From Pseudomonas frederiksbergensis (lineage in GTDB: Bacteria; Pseudomonadota; Gammaproteobacteria; Pseudomonadales; Pseudomonadaceae): DNA of 60,963 nucleotides. Shown one piece after another: positions 57,698-60,963 of the stretch. The stretch's first letter is position 1. Each line of letters starts with the position of its first letter. Made by a program: the position numbers and the translations under genes. A model generated the notes under the pieces. It was not told the DNA's origin and made no database searches. It was given only the letters and a program-made list of their open reading frames with translations. Where the stretch lies: positions 1 to 60,963 of the forward strand of contig NZ_MOBM01000007.1 in assembly GCF_003732275.1 (NCBI RefSeq), in the 5' to 3' direction.

Positions 57698-58423
57698 TTA
57701 GGACTGTTTTTCGAACTTCAGATCCCACACGCCGTGCCCAAGACGTTCGCCGCGGCGTTCGAACTTGGTGATCGGGCGTTCGGTCGGGCGCGGGACGCAT
57801 TTGCCGTCTTCGGCGAGGTTGCGATAGCCCGGCGCGACGTTCATCACTTCCAGCATGTACTCGGCGTACGGTTCCCAGTCGGTGGCCATGTGCAACACAC
57901 CGCCGACCTTCAACTTGCTGCGCACCAGCTCAGCGAATGACGCCTGCACGATACGACGTTTGTGGTGACGGCTCTTGTGCCACGGGTCCGGGAAAAACAG
58001 CATCAGGCGATCAAGGCTATTGTCGGCGATGCAACGGTTGAGCACTTCGATCGCATCGCAATCATAGACACGCAGGTTGGTCAGGCCCTGAGTCAGCACG
58101 CCATTGAGCAGCGCGCCGACACCCGGACGGTGAACCTCAACGCCAATGAAGTCCTGCTCCGGCGAGGCCGCGGCCATTTCCAGCAGCGAATGGCCCATGC
58201 CGAAACCGATTTCCAGCGAGCGCGGTGCCGAACGGCCGAACACCTGATCGAAGTCCACCGGCGCATCGGCCAGCGGCAGCACGAACAGTGGCGTGCCCTG
58301 CTCCAGACCTTTTTGCTGGCCTTCAGTCATGCGCCCGGCGCGCATCACGAAACTCTTGATGCGGCGGTGTTGGCGCTCTTCGCCTTCTTCCGTCTGGATA
58401 GGCGTGTCGTTTGATTCAGTCAT
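57698..58423 (-). CDS. trmB: tRNA (guanine-46-N7)-methyltransferase
   Basis: A 241-residue SAM-dependent enzyme that methylates G46 in the tRNA variable loop. [16 protein letters not shown] is the SAM loop, and [17 protein letters not shown] is the diagnostic motif. ATG at 58423 is preferred over TTG at 58426. It lies nine bases after thiG, so it is probably part of the thiS-thiG transcript. Confidence 0.95.
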   Translation of the reverse strand: MTESNDTPIQTEEGEERQHRRIKSFVMRAGRMTEGQQKGLEQGTPLFVLPLADAPVDFDQVFGRSAPRSLEIGFGMGHSLLEMAAASPEQDFIGVEVHRPGVGALLNGVLTQGLTNLRVYDCDAIEVLNRCIADNSLDRLMLFFPDPWHKSRHHKRRIVQASFAELVRSKLKVGGVLHMATDWEPYAEYMLEVMNVAPGYRNLAEDGKCVPRPTERPITKFERRGERLGHGVWDLKFEKQS

Positions 58424-58432
58424 CAATGGCTC

Positions 58433-59227
58433 TTACTTGATCAGACCATCCAGCGGCGAGGAGGCGCTGGCATAGAGTTTTTTCGGCATGCGGCCGGCGA
58501 GGTAGGCCAGACGGCCCGCCACGATGGCGTGTTTCATGGCTTCGGCCATCATGATCGGCTGCTGGGCGTTGGCGATGGCCGAGTTCATCAGCACCGCTTC
58601 ACAGCCCAGCTCCATGGCGATGGTGGCGTCGGAAGCAGTACCGACACCGGCATCCACCAGCACCGGAATTTTCGCTTCTTCGAGGATAATCTGCAGGTTG
58701 TACGGGTTGCAGATCCCCAGGCCTGTACCAATCAACCCGGCCAGCGGCATGACCGCGATGCAGCCGATTTCCGCCAGTTGACGGGCAATGATCGGGTCAT
58801 CGCTGGTGTACACCATCACGTCGAAGCCTTCCTTGACCAGCACTTCGGCGGCCTTGAGGGTTTCGATCACGTTGGGGAACAGGGTTTTCTGATCCGCCAG
58901 CACTTCCAGCTTCACCAGGTTGTGGCCGTCGAGCAGCTCACGGGCCAGGCGGCAAGTGCGCACGGCTTCGATGGCGTCGTAGCAACCGGCAGTGTTCGGC
59001 AGGATGGTGTAGCGATCCGGCGGCAGGATATCCAGCAGGTTCGGTTCGCCCGGGTTCTGGCCGATGTTGGTCCGGCGCACGGCCACGGTCACGATCTCGG
59101 CGCCCGAGGCTTCGATGGCCAGGCGGGTTTCTTCCATGTCACGGTACTTGCCGGTGCCTACCAGCAAACGCGACTGGTAAGTACGACCGGCCAGGACGAA
59201 GGGCTTGTCGCTACGAACGATGCTCAT
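58433..59227 (-). CDS. thiG: Thiazole synthase
   Basis: A 264-residue barrel enzyme that makes the thiazole phosphate of thiamine from deoxyxylulose phosphate, a glycine-derived imine and sulfur from ThiS thiocarboxylate. [10 protein letters not shown] opens the family, K106 in LVKLEVL is the imine-forming lysine, and [20 protein letters not shown] closes the phosphate site. Operon with thiS, 63 bases upstream. No TPP riboswitch is visible before the pair. Confidence 0.96.
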   Translation of the reverse strand: MSIVRSDKPFVLAGRTYQSRLLVGTGKYRDMEETRLAIEASGAEIVTVAVRRTNIGQNPGEPNLLDILPPDRYTILPNTAGCYDAIEAVRTCRLARELLDGHNLVKLEVLADQKTLFPNVIETLKAAEVLVKEGFDVMVYTSDDPIIARQLAEIGCIAVMPLAGLIGTGLGICNPYNLQIILEEAKIPVLVDAGVGTASDATIAMELGCEAVLMNSAIANAQQPIMMAEAMKHAIVAGRLAYLAGRMPKKLYASASSPLDGLIK

Positions 59228-59290
59228 GGGAAATCCTCTGTAGGGGTGAGGTTCTTGCAGAATAATTCTGTGGCCGCTCGGGCCGGAGGG

Positions 59291-59491
59291 CTAGCCGCCG
59301 CCGATGGCATGCACCACTTCGACGGAATCGCCGTCGTTCAGCGTGGTTTCTGCGTGCTGGCTGCGCGGGACGATATCCAGATTGAGCTCGACCGCCACCC
59401 GGCGCCCGGTCAGTTCCAGACGGGTCAGCAGGGCCGCAACGGTTTCACCGTCGGGCAGTTCAAGGGATTCGCCGTTCAATTGAATGCGCAT
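59291..59491 (-). CDS. thiS: Sulfur carrier protein ThiS
   Basis: A 66-residue ubiquitin-like protein that ends in Gly-Gly-Gly ([10 protein letters not shown]), the C-terminus that becomes a thiocarboxylate and donates sulfur to ThiG. ATG at 59491 gives the standard length; the frame open to 59509 is not needed. It precedes thiG on the same strand. Confidence 0.94.
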   Translation of the reverse strand: MRIQLNGESLELPDGETVAALLTRLELTGRRVAVELNLDIVPRSQHAETTLNDGDSVEVVHAIGGG

Positions 59492-59581
59492 ACCGAATGC
59501 CGCCATCATTTTTAGGGGCTGGCATTCTAGCCCGATCAGTCAGGCCGACCCAAGCCATTCGTCATGAAATGGACCGCGTGG

Positions 59582-59953
59582 TCAGCTCAACCGCCAAGCG
59601 GCAAGCCCCAGGCAAACCCAGCCGACCAGGAACGCCAGGCCACCGAAGGGCGTAACGATCCCGAGCTTGCTGATGCCCGTTATCGTCAGCAGGTACAGGC
59701 TGCCGGAAAACAACAGAATGCCGATAGCAAATGATGCGCCGGCCCAGGTAATCAGTCGACCGGGAATCTGCGTGGCGAGCAGCGCTACACCCAGCAACGC
59801 CAGGGTATGCACCAGTTGATAGGTGACACCCGTATGGAAAATCGCCAGGTACTCAGCGCTCAGGCGGCTTTTCAGGCCATGGGCGGCGAATGCGCCCAAG
59901 GCAACACCGGTGAAGCCGAAAAAAGCAGCCAGCATCAGGAAGCCACGCAACAT
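59582..59953 (-). CDS. DUF423 family membrane protein
   Basis: A 123-residue protein with four membrane helices, opening with GFTGVALGAFAAHGLKSRL, the hallmark of DUF423 (YgdD-like), and FHTGVTYQLVHTLALL. The function is unknown. It lies between mtgA (divergent) and thiS. Confidence 0.92.
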   Translation of the reverse strand: MLRGFLMLAAFFGFTGVALGAFAAHGLKSRLSAEYLAIFHTGVTYQLVHTLALLGVALLATQIPGRLITWAGASFAIGILLFSGSLYLLTITGISKLGIVTPFGGLAFLVGWVCLGLAAWRLS

Positions 59954-60027
59954 GAAGAACTCCAGTCAGACTCGATCAACAGGGTCTGTATAATGGCCGG
60001 CTCAACGGGTTCGGCCAAGCCATCTCT

Positions 60028-60750
60028 ATGCTGCGTTTAATTTTCCGTCGTTTCACGAAGGCCCTGCTCTGGTTCGCGGGCGGTAGCGTATTGCTGGTGT
60101 TGCTGTTCCGGGTGGTGCCGCCACCGGGAACGGCACTGATGGTCGAGCGTAAGATCGAATCCTGGTTCGACGGCGAACCCATCGACGTGCAACGCACCTG
60201 GAAACCCTGGGATGAAATCTCCGACGACCTGAAAGTCGCGGTGATTGCCGGTGAAGATCAGAAGTTTCCCGAGCATTGGGGCTTTGATATCGGCGCGATT
60301 CAGGCGGCATTTGCGCATAACGAGCGCGGCGGCTCGATTCGCGGCGCCAGCACCCTGAGCCAGCAAGTGTCGAAGAACCTGTTTCTGTGGTCTGGCCGCA
60401 GTTGGCTGCGCAAAGGCCTGGAGGTCTGGTTTACCGGGCTGATCGAGGTGTTCTGGCCCAAGCAGCGGATTCTTGAGGTGTACCTCAATAGCGTCGAGTG
60501 GGATGAAGGCGTGTTTGGCGCCGAAGCGGCGGCCCGGCATCACTTTGGCGTGGGCGCTCGTTCGATATCCCGACAGCAGGCGAGTTTGCTGGCCGCAGTA
60601 CTGCCAAACCCGCGAGTGTGGAGCGCCAGCCATCCAACCTCTTACGTTGCAAGACGCGCCGGGTGGATTCGCCAGCAGATGAGTCAGTTGGGCGGGGACA
60701 GTTATCTGCTCGGGCTCAATGACTCGCGCCGGGCGCCTTGGTCTAAGTAA
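60028..60750 (+). CDS. mtgA: Monofunctional peptidoglycan glycosyltransferase
   Basis: A 240-residue inner-membrane enzyme that polymerises lipid II glycan strands. One N-terminal membrane segment (about 12-32) is followed by a GT51 domain: catalytic E76 in VIAGEDQKFPEHWGFD, RGASTLSQQVSKNLFLW and RILEVYLNSVEWDEGVFG. It lacks a transpeptidase domain. Single gene; divergent from DUF423. Confidence 0.96.
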   Translation: MLRLIFRRFTKALLWFAGGSVLLVLLFRVVPPPGTALMVERKIESWFDGEPIDVQRTWKPWDEISDDLKVAVIAGEDQKFPEHWGFDIGAIQAAFAHNERGGSIRGASTLSQQVSKNLFLWSGRSWLRKGLEVWFTGLIEVFWPKQRILEVYLNSVEWDEGVFGAEAAARHHFGVGARSISRQQASLLAAVLPNPRVWSASHPTSYVARRAGWIRQQMSQLGGDSYLLGLNDSRRAPWSK

Positions 60751-60765
60751 CGCTAAAGATCCCCT

Positions 60766-60852
60766 GTGGGGGCGGGCTTGCTCGCGAAAGCGATGTGTCA
60801 TTCAGCTTTGATGTGACTGATACACCGCTTTCGCGAGCAAGCCCGCTCCCAC
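60766..60852. repeat. REP pair, family A
   Basis: Inverted family A pair (GTGGGGGCGGGCTTGCTCGC and complement) after mtgA. Confidence 0.88.
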
Positions 60853-60908
60853 ATTGGTTTTGTGGTGAAGCAGGAATATTGGGCACCAACAGAAACGCCC
60901 CGATCAAT

Positions 60909-60949
60909 GATCGTAATGCTGTTCACTTAAGTGGAGCAGCCTTACGATC
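60909..60949. repeat. Imperfect 41-bp palindrome around CTTAAG, shared with the left window end
   Basis: GATCGTAA (60909-60916) and TTACGATC (60942-60949) enclose a centre TTCACTTAAGTGGA. The 19 bases 60913-60931 are the exact reverse complement of positions 35-53. This could be part of an insertion-sequence end or a dispersed repeat. Confidence 0.55.
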
Positions 60950-60963
60950 CACTGGAAACCGGG

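Noticed and set aside
59492..59581. TPP riboswitch before thiS
   Set aside because: The short gap upstream of thiS shows no CUGAGA-type TPP aptamer signature.

Overview
The window is chromosomal DNA of a fluorescent Pseudomonas, most likely of the P. fluorescens/putida side of the genus. The evidence is the high GC content, the Pseudomonas-type Pil/Chp chemosensory operon, the pyrR-pyrB-pyrC' arrangement with a catalytically degenerate dihydroorotase, the SAH riboswitch in front of ahcY, the MadLM/Mdc malonate operon and three families of paired REP palindromes in most gaps. Much of the gene order recalls the PAO1 region that runs from mtgA and thiGS through pilT, pyrBC', gshB and pilGHIJ-chpA to bioA, metF and ahcY. 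Accessory blocks are spliced in. No tRNA, rRNA, CRISPR array, prophage or intact insertion sequence was seen.

Layout. 1-4.5 kb: transporters (MAPEG-type protein, EamA, MFS, FNT) and a hotdog thioesterase. 4.6-7.2 kb: the methyl cycle, with a sigma70 promoter, SAH riboswitch, ahcY and metF. 7.3-12.9 kb: a periplasmic binding protein, a DEAD-box helicase with a long leader and basic tail, YceI with cytochrome b561, and an AT-richer beta-propeller gene with a palindromic site upstream. 13-17.3 kb: a secreted flavin amine oxidase with a histone H1-like tail, bioA and rsmE. 17.4-21 kb: a D-glutamate utilisation locus (dguCBA divergent from dguR) with a 19-bp ATAA-N7-TTAT inverted repeat in the control region. 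21-30.2 kb: TrhA, MdcR and the complete malonate decarboxylase/transport operon mdcABCDEGH-madLM, with most cistrons translationally coupled. 30.2-31.7 kb: a REP-rich gap holding a 34-bp palindrome and a DUF6124-type small protein. 31.7-41.7 kb: the type IV pilus chemosensory operon pilGHIJ-chpA-chpC without pilK or chpB. 41.9-47.9 kb: gshB, tonB3-like, algH, ruvX, pyrR, pyrB and pyrC'. 48-60.8 kb: TM2 protein, NlpC/P60 hydrolase, pilT without pilU, yggS-proC-yggT-DUF167, metX-metW-DUF4426-rdgB-hemW-DUF3392, trmB-thiG-thiS, DUF423 and mtgA.

How the genes work together. AhcY, MetF, MetX and MetW all serve methionine and S-adenosylmethionine turnover. PyrR, PyrB and PyrC' serve pyrimidine synthesis. 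PilG/H/I/J, ChpA, ChpC, PilT and perhaps the TonB3-like protein serve twitching and surface sensing. The mdc block turns malonate into acetate and CO2 on an acyl carrier subunit whose prosthetic group is made by MdcB and MdcG. DguA makes an imino acid that DguB could hydrolyse.

Most of the window is core genome. No clearly new multi-gene system was found. The items most worth a second look are the reduced Chp/PilT gene set, the palindromic sites at 4600, 11880, 20008, 30483 and 30894, the REP-in-REP insertion near 53000, REP sequence read as protein at the end of DguR, and the 19-nt inverted match between the two window ends.
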